This document shows, piece after piece, positions 1 through 9,253 of a DNA stretch of 64,000 nucleotides; within the stretch, counting starts at the first letter, position 1, and each line of letters begins with the position of its first letter. Under the pieces are notes generated by a model. That model made no database searches and was not told the DNA's origin. It saw nothing but the letters and a program-made list of their open reading frames with translations. The position numbers were made by a program, and so were the translations under genes. Source of the DNA: Rana temporaria (lineage: Eukaryota > Chordata > Amphibia > Anura > Ranidae); NCBI RefSeq assembly GCF_905171775.1, contig NC_053499.1, forward strand, positions 26,290,526-26,354,525, given 5' to 3'.

Positions 1-170
1 TCCCACCTTCTGGATCGGCATTGGACCAATGTGCTGTCTATTAGAGTAGCCAGTCTAGGAGACGGGACTTTGTTTGACAGCACCCGGATATTCATATAGA
101 AGCCGTGTCTCAGCGGGGTATCCCCGCTCTGTGTTATCCGGCCAGCAGATCCTCCTGATTCCTCCCTGAT

Positions 171-420
171 GCATTGCTGGGCACTGATGAGACTGCACTT
201 ATAGGCTATAAGGATAGGCTGCATTGATGGGTACTGATATGCTGCACTAATGAGCAATGAGACGCTGCACGGATGGGCACCGATACTTTGCACTGATGGG
301 CAATGATGAGCGGCACTGTTGAGGCTGCACTGATGGCTACTAATAGGCCAAACTGATGGGAATCGATAGGCTCTATTGAAGGGCACTGATGAGGCTGCAC
401 TGATGGGTACTGATATGCTT
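171..420. repeat. Degenerate minisatellite (unit about 22-24 bp)
   Basis: Imperfect direct repeats of the type GCACTGATGGGTACTGAT recur every 22-24 bases. Units differ by substitutions and small indels. Open frames across it are by-products of the repeat. Confidence 0.75.
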
Positions 421-623
421 TATGTTAAAATTGTTAAAGCTGTTGTTAATATTTATTTCTGGAACTTAATTCTGCATAAAACATTTAACAGTGTAATTTT
501 ATGAGATAATTTACGAGGGTGTGTTTAGGGGCGTGGTAGGGTAGGGGTTGGGTGGGGTGGGGCAACTGGTGGCGAGTAACTCTTAAGGCCTGGCTAGTGG
601 CTCAGAACTTGAAATTTTGAGCC

Positions 624-625
<2 letters not shown>

Positions 626-684
<59 letters not shown>

Positions 685-694
685 TATATATATA
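626..694. repeat. (TA)n microsatellite
   Basis: Almost pure TA dinucleotides with one AA interruption near the right end, followed by a T-rich stretch. Confidence 0.95.
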
Positions 695-966
695 TTTTTA
701 TTTTTTTATAAGTGGTCACATAATCTCAGTTCTCAGCTGCATAAGGGGCTTTGAGTGGGGTCTTCCCAGTGAAGGGCTGTGCAGGATGTTATGTCAGCAC
801 AGGTCTTGCCCATTGGAGGACAGGTAGGCTGTTTTCCCAGCACAGCCAGAAAACTGACCATGATGGGAGGGATGTGCCCCCATACCTAGCTTTGGTCAGT
901 TTGAAATAGGAAAGCAGGGAGACTGGCATGATCACCGGGTATTTCAGAAAAGACATAGACAAGTAA

Positions 967-1468
967 GGCCGGGTACACACGGACAAACATGTATGGTGAA
1001 AGCGGTCCGTCGGACCGTTTTCACCATACATGTCTGCCAGAGGGCTTCTGTACGATGGTTGTACACACCATCGTACAGAAGTCCGCGCGTAAACAATACG
1101 CGGGGCGTGTCCGCGGTGTCGCCGCGTCGATGACGCGGTGTCGCCGCGACAATGACGCGGCGACGTGGGCGGCCCGCCTTTAAAATGCTTCCACGCATGC
1201 GTCGAAGTCATTCGACGCATGCGAGGCACGGCGGGCGGCTGGACATGTACGGTAGGTCTGTACTGACGACCGTACATGTCCGAGCGGGCTGAATTCCAGC
1301 GGGCTGTTTTAAAACAAGTCCAGGAATATTTGTCTGCTGGGAAAAGGCCCGGCGGGCAAATGTTTGCTGGAATTCGGCCCGCTCGCGCCCACACACGAGC
1401 AAACATGTCTGCTGAAACTGGCCTGCGGGCCAGTTTCAGCAGACATGTTTGCTCGTGAGTATGGGGCC
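967..1468. mobile_element. Foldback MITE with 3-bp TAA duplication (Harbinger-like?)
   Basis: The ends form imperfect inverted repeats (left GGCCGGGTACACACGGAC; the right end read in reverse is GGCCCCATACTCACGAGC). Both sides are flanked by TAA (964-966 and 1469-1471). A 3-bp TNA duplication suits PIF/Harbinger but family assignment is inference. The interior is a chain of separate hairpins, the clearest at about 989-1032, 1044-1082, 1196-1222, 1243-1280 and 1413-1450. Related elements occur at 59715, 60384 and 63441. Confidence 0.7.
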
Positions 1469-1509
1469 TAAGACATACAAACAGAATGTATGTATGGAAG
1501 TGGAGGGTG

Positions 1510-1574
1510 GTAGTTGGGGGGGTCCCAGGTCAACTTTTGCATCGGGGGCCTATAAGCTTCAAGCTACGCCTCTG
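1510..1574 (-). mobile_element. Fragment of hAT-type element (GGCGTAGC family)
   Basis: This is the reverse complement of the left end of the element at 44582: it shares the AGAGGCGTAGCTTGAAGCTT start and the following GATGCAAAAGTTGACCT. Only the terminal 65 bases or so remain. Confidence 0.6.
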
Positions 1575-1741
1575 GCTGGAAGAACAGTCCACAGAAGGTA
1601 TAGAGCATTGTCCCACTGATCATGATTGCAACGCATTGCAGGCTCTAATACAAAAAAATAATAAATGCACATTTTTGCTTTTTTGTAGTGGCAGAAGATA
1701 AAATTAGCCTTTATTGTATTAAAGAAGTATTCCAAGTATGA

Positions 1742-1803
1742 ATACTGTATACATAGTTACATTGGTTCAGCTTGGACCAATGTAACTATGTACAGTATAT
1801 ACC
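1742..1803. repeat. Near-perfect 60-bp palindrome
   Basis: Two arms of about 27 bases (core ACATAGTTACATTGGT) face each other around an AGCT-like centre and differ mainly by a 2-base indel. It may be a miniature TA-type DNA transposon reduced to its inverted repeats. No function is claimed. Confidence 0.7.
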
Positions 1804-2027
1804 ATACCAGACTGATGCCCCTGGAAGCTGGAAATTACTGAAATATTGCTTCTCCAGTGATCTCCACTTGCTTCTGGGTCCCGTAGTGCCCTGCTGCATT
1901 CTGAATACAGAAGATTGGCTGCTCAGCACAGGCCCCATTCAGAGGATGCTTTGCATTTTCTGAATGAATGCAAAGTGTTCCCTGGTTGGATGAGGTGGAG
2001 AGGCAGGGAGGTAGGCCGGAGCCTGCT

Positions 2028-3177
2028 TAGGGTTCCTACGTGTCCCGGATTGCCCGGGACTGTCCCGCAATTGACATGTCTGTCCCGGGTCCCGGGCACC
2101 TTCATTCCGGGACAATACAGTGTCCCGGAATAAAATAGAGGACACAGCCACCCCCCTACTAACTAATAACTACATTTCCGGAAGTGGTTCCTAGGGCCGG
2201 CACTGCCTGGCGTCTTGCAACCAGTGACAATTTTTTTTTCAGACAGTGAGACCAGGAGCGAGGCCTGCGCCTAGTGCAGCGCTGCTGTCCTCACCCACCT
2301 CGGCACCTCCTCCTTCTCCGGCCTCCCAGCGGCAAGCAGCAGGGACTGGTGTGATCTTCACTCTCCAGATAGTGACGCCACTCCTTTACTTCTACGCTAG
2401 GGTGACCAGACGTCCCCAGTTTCAGGGGACAGTCCCCTGATTGAGGACACTGTCCCTGGACCAAGTCTGTCCCTGGTTTTGTCCCCAGATTGGATTTAAT
2501 AAGGGGCAGGGGCAATTTCAAAGACAGTCAGTGCAGAATTAAAATAAAAAAATTAAAATTACACCCCCCCGCTCCACCGTGCCTACTAGCTTAGGGGGGT
2601 GTGTATTTTTTCCATTATCTGTGCCCCCTTTCTGATGATCATGTGCTGGTCGGAGCGGAGGGAATATTTCTTCAGTTCCGGGCGCATGCCCATTCAGCTC
2701 CGCTCGCATGTTCTTCTGCCTTGGCTCAAATCCTGGCCAGCCACCTACCCATCTCCTTGCCTTCCCTGGCAGAGTGATCTTCCTCCGCTCCCCATCCAGT
2801 AGTAGCCGGGGCCCGAAGATTAAGACTTGAGAGGCTGTGAGACGGGCGGCGACGGGCAGAGAGTTGCTGATTGTTCACATTACTAGTAAAGAAAAAATAT
2901 GTCCCCGGATTTCATTTTAAAAATCTGGTCACCTTATTCTACGCACGTGGCTCATGCAGAGGAAGTGACAGCAGCACTGCATCTCATGGCAGGCTATGGG
3001 TGGCAAGCGGCACTGACTGCATCTGGTGACAAGTGGCACATTCACCTGACAAATAAACCGCCGCCAAATTCCCCATCAACCCCTAGACTACATTACCCCC
3101 CCCCCCTCATCTTTTTTGGGGGGAGGGTGAGAGAGGTGGGTGTCCCTCAATGGCAGTTTGGAAATGTGGTCACCCTA
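2028..3177. mobile_element. Outer hAT-type MITE with 8-bp duplication AGCCTGCT
   Basis: Starts TAGGGTTCC and ends GGTCACCCTA, flanked by the exact 8-bp duplication AGCCTGCT at 2020-2027 and 3178-3185. Such 8-bp duplications are typical of hAT transposons. The element contains no transposase and is itself interrupted by a second, related element at 2398-2936. Confidence 0.8.
2398..2936. mobile_element. Nested hAT-type MITE with 8-bp duplication TTCTACGC
   Basis: Ends TAGGGTGACCAGA and TCTGGTCACCTTA are inverted repeats. The duplication TTCTACGC is present at 2390-2397 and 2937-2944. It lies wholly inside the element at 2028-3177, so it inserted later. A related copy in the opposite orientation is at 14785-15284. 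Confidence 0.85.
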
Positions 3178-4057
3178 AGCCTGCTAGAGTGGGGATAAGT
3201 TAAGAAATGCAGCCTTCACCCCCCAGACATAACAATCATTGCAAGGATTTATTTTTCCTCCAGCCTGGAGTTGAACTTTAACTTGTTTAAGTTAGTTCAT
3301 TTCCAACAGTGGCTGTAAACATTGGCAAGGGATACGGGTTGCTTTAATTAAGCTCATCATCATCTTGGCAATTGGACCCTCTGTGGCTTCCAACCATCAC
3401 GTCCTCTTGACAATCTGCCACTTTGCAACTGCTGATGGTGTTTACACCCTATCTCTTAATTAATTATGACTCTGGAAGACGTCTCCCATCCCTTTTAAGC
3501 TGCGGAGTAGCGCTCACGTTCCAGAGAAAGAGTCTTACGCCTCTCCGAGGAAGTGCTGGCATTTTAACAAACCTTCTTACAGCTTTATAATTACAGCGGG
3601 GGATAGATTTCAGCTTTAAAATAGCAACCCTCCAGGGAGGCCGCACTGCTCCCAAACATAACTTGTAAAAGCGAGGGATGAAATCTCAGCTGTGTCATGT
3701 CACAGCTGCCAAAGTGTGTCTCCAGGCATCATAGGCGCTAGAGTGATAGGTGCTGCTATGTCAGCAAAGTCCCCTGTGAAGGGCACCTTGGATAGACACC
3801 CCAGTACCCCCTTCAGCCAGGCATTCACTAAGCCCGTGTCTGTCACTGAGTACAGATACATCATCCTTCCATGTCTGGACCTTCAAATAAGAACATTGTG
3901 TGCCCCACTATGGGATACTGTGTCAGCTAAATTTAAAGCCAAACTCCAGCCAACACTTTTTATGAGAGTTTTGATAGAGTGGGGAAGAAAAAGGCATTAG
4001 TCAGCTTCTATTGCCACCCAAGGCTTTATTTGAGAGATAATGTAGATTCAGACTTAA

Positions 4058-4476
4058 GCCTGCCCTTACATGGATCCAAATTTGGAACCGGATGAATTTT
4101 TGACCCATCTATAGGCAGGCTGGTTGTACCGAAGTCGATGTTTCAATCAACTTCAGTACAACCAGTCTGTCAGGTTTTTAACAATGGATGGGGACATTGC
4201 AAATATATTCAATGGAGAAGGTACATCACCAGCACAGCAACATGTGTGCCAAATGTCTTTGTCACATCAAGAGCTAGGACATTTCTGGGTTACAGTTGGA
4301 AGCAAAAACCTTCCTGATGAAGAGCTTTGCTGTGGCCCCAAAACAGCCCTAATCTTAAATTGGTTCTAATCTAAGCCCTGTTACACCACTTTTATCTACA
4401 GGTAAGCCTATAATAGAGCTTACCTGTAGGTACTGGAAATATCTCCTAAACCTGCACTGTTTAGGAGATATTTACC
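4058..4476. repeat. Short hairpin repeats, unclassified
   Basis: Three inverted repeats follow one another: one at about 4122-4170 (arms GGTTGTACCGAAGT and ACTTCAGTACAACC), one at about 4397-4428 (CTACAGGTAAGC and GCTTACCTGTAG) and one at about 4437-4473 (AAATATCTCCTAAAC and GTTTAGGAGATATTT). The first resembles a unit near 38545-38590. They look like remnants of a palindromic DNA element. The LTR retrotransposon lies a few hundred bases to the right. Confidence 0.55.
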
Positions 4477-4720
4477 ATATACACTTGCGCCGACCTCATC
4501 GGCACATGCGCACTGAAGAAAGAAACGTCACGATCGTGCCCTAAGGGGCTCGTGCCATGACCGGCGGCTCCCACGTGCATGCGCGGGAGTAATGTCACGC
4601 CATTCCAGCCAGTTAGAGAGCCAGAGTCCACGGCCCCGGAAAGAAGAGGGGTAAAGATGGATGTGGTCTCCAGCACGGATATCGCAGGCTGCAAGATAAT
4701 GGGCTAATATGCGATGTATA

Positions 4721-5711
4721 TGTAGCCCTGTTGTGATTTTCAGCCATTTAAGAGGATGTAGATATAGATATATATTGCAGCAGGTGGAGCCAGAGAGCAC
4801 ATATTTGGAGGCTGCAGTACAGAACAGACATAGAGATACATTTCTACAGCAAGGGGCTGGATAACTGCATTTCCCAGGAGGCTTTGAGACAGGAAGTTCC
4901 AGGAGAGAGGGGAGTCAGGAGGAAGTAGTGAGGAGAGGGAGTCTGGAACAGTGACCAGGGAACACAGATCTGCATCACAGGGTGATTTAAGACGGCCTGT
5001 GTCAGAGCTGTGTGTTTGCCACTGAGACACAGGCTCTATGCAATAGTTCTTGGAGAGACTGATGTTCGTCTACTGAAACAGAGAGAGACTGTGTTTTGAG
5101 CCATCGAACTGAGGCCTGGTCGCAGGGCCGATCCAGCCACCGGAGTAATCCAGCCTGCCCAACTGAGTGAGTACAGCTGACGGAGGTTATTGCCAGATTC
5201 CCCAGACGGCCCCTAGACGATCTGAGATGTCCTGCCGGAGGCTTTAAAAGACTGCATCCATTTCACAGACGTCGGTCTGAGGAAAGAGGGACACTCGCTT
5301 CCGCAGACAACCATCCTCCTTCCCCAAAGAGACATTGGAAGTGGTGAGCGGCCTTTGGCCATTGCAACAAGTGTATTTCCTTCATCTGTCATACATCCAG
5401 GGCCCCAACGTTGGCTAGCCTAGGACAGTACTACTGGCCAGTAGTTTAGGGTGGGGTCGATACTGCTAAGTATATAGATATATTACTGTTCATCGCATTC
5501 AATCTAAACGTATTATCTCATTCTGTTATTAGTTGTATTATATTAGAGTGGGGAGACATTAAGGGCTTTTGCTCTATCCCACAGTCATTAAATCTGTTAT
5601 AAAACTTCACAAGGTGTGCTGGTGTGCTGTGGATTCATTGTTTGTGGTGTGTCACAGAGGTGAGACAGAAGACCCGATAATTCAGCGGCTCCTTCGGGGG
5701 TGAGCGCTACA
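4721..5711 (+). repeat. 5' LTR (991 bp)
   Basis: Starts TGTAGC and, in my reading, ends GCTACA at 5706-5711, a perfect 6-bp inverted terminus two bases before the primer-binding site. Bases 4721-5656 recur at 11871-12806 with no difference that I could find. The stretch 5657-5711 has no counterpart downstream because the 3' LTR is cut short. Confidence 0.85.
5471..5592 (+). promoter_or_regulatory. Putative LTR TATA-like box and polyadenylation signal
   Basis: A TATATAGATAT motif at 5471-5481 could act as the promoter TATA box, and ATTAAA at 5587-5592 could be the polyadenylation signal; this would place R between them. The same motifs are in the 3' LTR (+7150). Motif-level evidence only. Confidence 0.35.
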
Positions 5712-5713
5712 CG

Positions 5714-5732
5714 TGGGGTGCTCGTCCGGGAT
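5714..5732 (+). promoter_or_regulatory. Primer-binding site, tRNA-Pro-like
   Basis: The sequence TGGGGTGCTCGTCCGGGAT starts two bases after the LTR terminus. It matches the well-known complement of the tRNA-Pro 3' end (used by murine leukaemia virus) except for one extra T after the fourth G. The primer could therefore be tRNA-Pro with a bulge, or a tRNA that pairs perfectly. Confidence 0.7.
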
Positions 5733-5780
5733 TTCTTCTGATACCTCTCGCAAAGTGATAACCGCACAAACGAGCCAGCA

Positions 5781-7094
5781 ATGGATCCAAACACCGCAGC
5801 AGAGTGGTGCAAAGAACAAAATGGCCAATTAGGGCTGAGTATAGTAATGGACATTCCTGCTGACAAATGGACAGAGGAACAGATCCGTCAAGCAGTAACT
5901 ACACTAGCACCTGACCAGAAAGTGTTTGTAATAGACACGAAAATAGATCAAAAAGTCTCCCATACCTATGCCCTACTAGAATGGAAGAAAGGAGTCCCAA
6001 CCTGCTTCCAGGGTGATAGCATCCAGCTAGCCGGAGAAGTTAAAGCACGGTTATTCCCTCTACTCACCTCAGCAAGTTGTCTGGAGGGACCAAGCCAGGC
6101 CATGTCAGACACAGTGGAAGTAACTACCACTTCTGTACCAACCACTAACTACCCCCCAGCTTCCTTCTTCATGGACATAGGAAAACTGGTAGAGAGCGTT
6201 AGAAAAATGTCCTCGCCATCTGTGAACTATGGCTACAGGAAGTTGAGAATTTTTTCTGGAGTGCAGCCTGTACCTCCTGGAGAAGAAGAGTATGAAACCT
6301 GGATGGAACAGGCTATGCAAGCACTGGAAGAATGGGATGTTCCAGAGGCTCAAAAGAAACAACGCATTACTGAAAGTCTGAAAGGCGTTGCAGCAGAAGC
6401 CATCCGAAATTTGAAATTCAGTCAGGAGTCTTGTACAGCATATGACTATCTTCGCATGCTACAAGATGAGTTTGGGCGCACAGAGAAAGCTACAGATCTA
6501 ATCTTCCTATTTGAACACATGTTTCAACGGGAAAATGAGCGGCTTTCCGAGTATATTCGACGACTAAACAAAATGCTATACCAGATTGTACTAAAGAAAG
6601 GAATAGAAGCCAGGGATATGGATCAAGTTAGAATGAAACAGATCCTGAGAGGCGCTCTGAGTTCCGATCCCATCTGGATCCAGTTGAAGACCTTACAAGG
6701 GGGTACCTTTTTGCAATACTCTGATCTCATTAAGATGGTAAGGGAGGAAGAGGCTATCCTAGAGGAGAAAAAGAAGGGCTCAGGATTTTCATTTCCTGCT
6801 GAGGTTCGAACGCTCAATGTGTCGAATGGGAATTCAGAAGTGGAGCAATTAAAGGCTCAAGTTTCCCAGCTGATGCAAATGCTAACCCTATTGTCTGCAG
6901 GTGTCAAGTCGCCCCTTGAAAAAGTCACTTCAGAACCAGTTCCTGAATCTACTACTCAGGTGGTGCCTATCAAGAAACCGTCAAACATCTGCTATAATTG
7001 CGGAGGAGTGGGTCATTACCGAAATATCTGTCCGAGCCCATCGAATTCAAGAGGAAGTTATCGACCGGCGGGAAACTACAGAGGGCCCCAGTGA
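5781..7094 (+). CDS. gag: Gag polyprotein, PNMA/MOAP1-like
   Basis: The 437-residue ORF starts at the first ATG after the primer-binding site. Residues 1-95 resemble the N-terminal domain of PNMA-family proteins (an early Trp-Cys, then an I-x-x-I/D-I-P segment, then an alternating hydrophobic/acidic pattern). Residues about 150-330 match the PNMA capsid-like region in order: F-S-G, a P-G-E-E-E-Y-E-T-W helix start, a long helical region, and an S-D-L-I-K-M-V-R-E-E-E end. Residues 352-373 could form a short coiled coil. A CCHC zinc knuckle, Cys-X2-Cys-X4-His-X4-Cys, lies at 404-417. Its role would be to assemble particles and package the element RNA. It ends at TGA 7092-7094, 15 bases after a -1 slippery site. 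The PNMA relationship is recognised from memory of the family, not from a search. Confidence 0.92.
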   Translation: MDPNTAAEWCKEQNGQLGLSIVMDIPADKWTEEQIRQAVTTLAPDQKVFVIDTKIDQKVSHTYALLEWKKGVPTCFQGDSIQLAGEVKARLFPLLTSASCLEGPSQAMSDTVEVTTTSVPTTNYPPASFFMDIGKLVESVRKMSSPSVNYGYRKLRIFSGVQPVPPGEEEYETWMEQAMQALEEWDVPEAQKKQRITESLKGVAAEAIRNLKFSQESCTAYDYLRMLQDEFGRTEKATDLIFLFEHMFQRENERLSEYIRRLNKMLYQIVLKKGIEARDMDQVRMKQILRGALSSDPIWIQLKTLQGGTFLQYSDLIKMVREEEAILEEKKKGSGFSFPAEVRTLNVSNGNSEVEQLKAQVSQLMQMLTLLSAGVKSPLEKVTSEPVPESTTQVVPIKKPSNICYNCGGVGHYRNICPSPSNSRGSYRPAGNYRGPQ

Positions 7095-7132
7095 GGGAGC
7101 AAACTGGGTGCCCAACTACTGAAGACTGCTCT
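7070..7132 (+). promoter_or_regulatory. -1 programmed ribosomal frameshift signal (gag to pro-pol)
   Basis: In the gag frame the heptamer reads G GGA AAC (7070-7076), a classic -1 slippery site used by several retroviruses. A 6-nt spacer (7077-7082) precedes a stem: GGGC+CCCAG (7083-7091) pairs with CTGGG, a bulged T, then GCCC (7104-7113), around a 12-nt loop. Loop bases GGAGC (7096-7100) could pair with GCTCT (7128-7132), giving an H-type pseudoknot. Slippage puts ribosomes exactly into the protease-RT frame. Confidence 0.85.
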
Positions 7133-9253
7133 GATTCCCAGGATACCAATAAGAGGCCCAAGTCTTTACCCAGAGCCTCACCTGCTACGACAAAAAGATC
7201 CCCTCCCCTGGCGTCTGGTCCTGTGTCAGAGGGAGGCAAGGCACACCCACAACCTAAACACCCGGAAGGGGGAAGAAAACAACCACCACAAGCGAGGAAG
7301 AGGGCTAGAGTGCAGCCGACTGGGTCTATGCCTTCTACTACTCCGAAGAAGTTCCCTGACCAGTTGATAGGCCCTTCACCCATTATCCCAGTTCAAGTAG
7401 AAGGGGTTTACACGAAGGCTCTCCTCGATTCAGGTGCTCAAGTAACACTGATTTACCGGGACTTCTACCAGAAGCATTTGAAGCATCTACCCCTGATGGA
7501 GTTAGAGGATCTCGAAATCTGGGGTATTGGGACTCAGAAGCTTCCATATGATGGGTGTCTACAAGTGAAGCTGGAGTTCAGTTCGGCAACTGTTGGACAA
7601 CCAGGGGTCTGTGACGCCTTAGCCATTGTATGTCCCCGCCCACCAGGAGCTAATCGAAGTTCTATGATTGTGGGAACAAATACTGACTTGGTGAGACGCC
7701 TTATAACTCCATTAGTGACGGAAGAGAGTTCTACTTCAGAGGAGATGCACCCGATGTTGCGGCCAATCTACCAGCGGATTATTCAAGAACAGAGGGCCCC
7801 TGCAGAAGTGGGACGGCTTTGGAGATTAGAAAGAGCAGAGAAGGTCTTACAGCCAGGAGAAATGACTAGTTTCCGGGCCTCAGTCAAGTTGAATTGGTCA
7901 CAACCAGGCCCCTATGTGGTCCTGGAAACTGATCCCAGAAATATGAAGAGATCTGGAGTGGAATTGGTGCCTGAGATAATATCCACCAGAGCTCTACAGC
8001 AGGCCCGTGGGAGAGTCTCTGTAAGTGTATGCAATGTGTCAGACTCCCCAGTGATCTTGAAGGCACGGATGCCGATTGGACAAGTGGCCACTGCCACACC
8101 CCTCTCACCCACTGAATTGATAGAGGGAGTAGACAGAGAGATCCCAGCTGAACGATTCTATCCTAAAGATGCCCCTATCTCGCCTGAGTGGAAGAAGCGA
8201 ATTCAGTCTCAGCTCCTCAAGTGGCAAGATTTATTCTCCAAGGATGAGTTTGATGTGGGGTGTGCTAGGAGCACTCAGCACCGCGTTCGCCTCCAAGATG
8301 ACAAGCCCTTTCGAGAAAGGTCACGGCGAGTCCCATTGGGAGATCTAGATGACCTAAGGGAACAGCTGGCTGAATTGAAAAGGACCAGGATAATCCAAGA
8401 ATCCAGGAGTCCTTATGCCTCACCCATCGTGGTAGTTCGCAAGAAAAACGGTTCCATCCGTTTGTGCATAGACTACCGCACACTCAACCAAAGAACCATT
8501 CCCGACCAATACACTACTCCTCGAATAGAAGATGCCTTACAGTGTCTGTCAGGAGCAAAGTGGTTTAGTGTACTTGACCTGCGAAGTGGATATCACCAGA
8601 TACCCATGCATCCTGAAGATAAAGAGAAGACTGCTTTCATCTGTCCACTGGGATTCTTTGAGTTTAATAGAATGCCCCAAGGCCTCACAGGAGCCCCAGC
8701 AACTTTCCAACGACTAATGGAAAAGACGGTGGGAGACATGCACCTGATCGAGGTACTAGTGTATCTAGATGACCTAATAGTCTTCGGAAGAACACTGGAA
8801 GAACATGAGCAGCGGTTGGAAAAGGTCTTGAAGCGGCTGCATGAAGAAGGATTGAAACTTTCCTTAGAGAAGTGTCAGTTCTGTCTGCCTTCAGTCACGT
8901 ACCTGGGACATGTTGTTTCAGCAGAAGGCATATCAACTGATCCTAAGAAGTTGGAAGCTGTGGCTTCATGGCCGAGACCTCGTAATATTACTGAACTCCG
9001 GTCCTTTCTAGGATTCTGCTCATACTATAGGAGGTTCGTAGAGGGGTTTGCCAAGATAGCTCAGCCTCTGAACACGCTTCTAAGAATGGAAGGAGCAGAA
9101 GATGAATCAATGTCCTTTGAGCCGGGTTCATCAGCCCACGGAACTAGGAAGCCTCGTGAATCAATCCAGGAGGAATGGACCGACCAATGTGAAAAAAGCT
9201 TTCCTCCAATTGAAAGGAAGTCTAACACAGGCTCCTGTCCTTGCCTACGCTGA
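7076..9253 (+). CDS. pol: Pol part 1: protease and reverse transcriptase
   Basis: Read in the -1 frame relative to gag. The open frame also contains an ATG at 6998, but the slippery site makes 7076 the likely entry. The aspartic protease has its catalytic D-S-G-A at 7427-7438. Reverse transcriptase follows, with the L-D-L-R-S-G-Y fingers/palm motif, an M-P-Q-G-L motif, and Y-L-D-D at 8762-8773 (catalytic aspartates), then the thumb-like L-G-H-V and F-L-G-F-C-S-Y-Y-R-R motifs. Together these copy the RNA into DNA and cleave Gag-Pol. The frame runs off into unrelated residues after about 9191 and stops at 9251-9253. The continuing homology lies one frame over, so this is one pol gene broken by a single-base indel. 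Confidence 0.93.
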   Translation, partial: LQRAPVREQTGCPTTEDCSDSQDTNKRPKSLPRASPATTKRSPPLASGPVSEGGKAHPQPKHPEGGRKQPPQARKRARVQPTGSMPSTTPKKFPDQLIGPSPIIPVQVEGVYTKALLDSGAQVTLIYRDFYQKHLKHLPLMELEDLEIWGIGTQKLPYDGCLQVKLEFSSATVGQPGVCDALAIVCPRPPGANRSSMIVGTNTDLVRRLITPLVTEESSTSEEMHPMLRPIYQRIIQEQRAPAEVGRLWRLERAEKVLQPGEMTSFRASVKLNWSQPGPYVVLETDPRNMKRSGVELVPEIISTRALQQARGRVSVSVCNVSDSPVILKARMPIGQVATATPLSPTELIEGVDREIPAERFYPKDAPISPEWKKRIQSQLLKWQDLFSKDEFDVGCARSTQHRVRLQDDKPFRERSRRVPLGDLDDLREQLAELKRTRIIQESRSPYASPIVVVRKKNGSIRLCIDYRTLNQRTIPDQYTTPRIEDALQCLSGAKWFSVLDLRSGYHQIPMHPEDKEKTAFICPLGFFEFNRMPQGLTGAPATFQRLMEKTVGDMHLIEVLVYLDDLIVFGRTLEEHEQRLEKVLKRLHEEGLKLSLEKCQFCLPSVTYLGHVVSAEGISTDPKKLEAVASWPRPRNITELRSFLGFCSYYRRFVEGFAKIAQPLNTLLRMEGAEDESMSFEPGSSAHGTRKPRESIQEEWTDQCEKSFPPIERKSNTGSCPCLR

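Noticed and set aside
4713..4720. TATA as a target duplication for the LTR element
   Set aside because: TATA also occurs at 12812-12815, but only if the 3' LTR is given an ad hoc end. The GCTACA terminus and the primer-binding site favour a truncated 3' LTR with no surviving duplication.
4740..5030. 96-codon minus-strand ORF repeated at 11890-12180
   Set aside because: Identical because both lie in the LTRs; no codon or domain signal.
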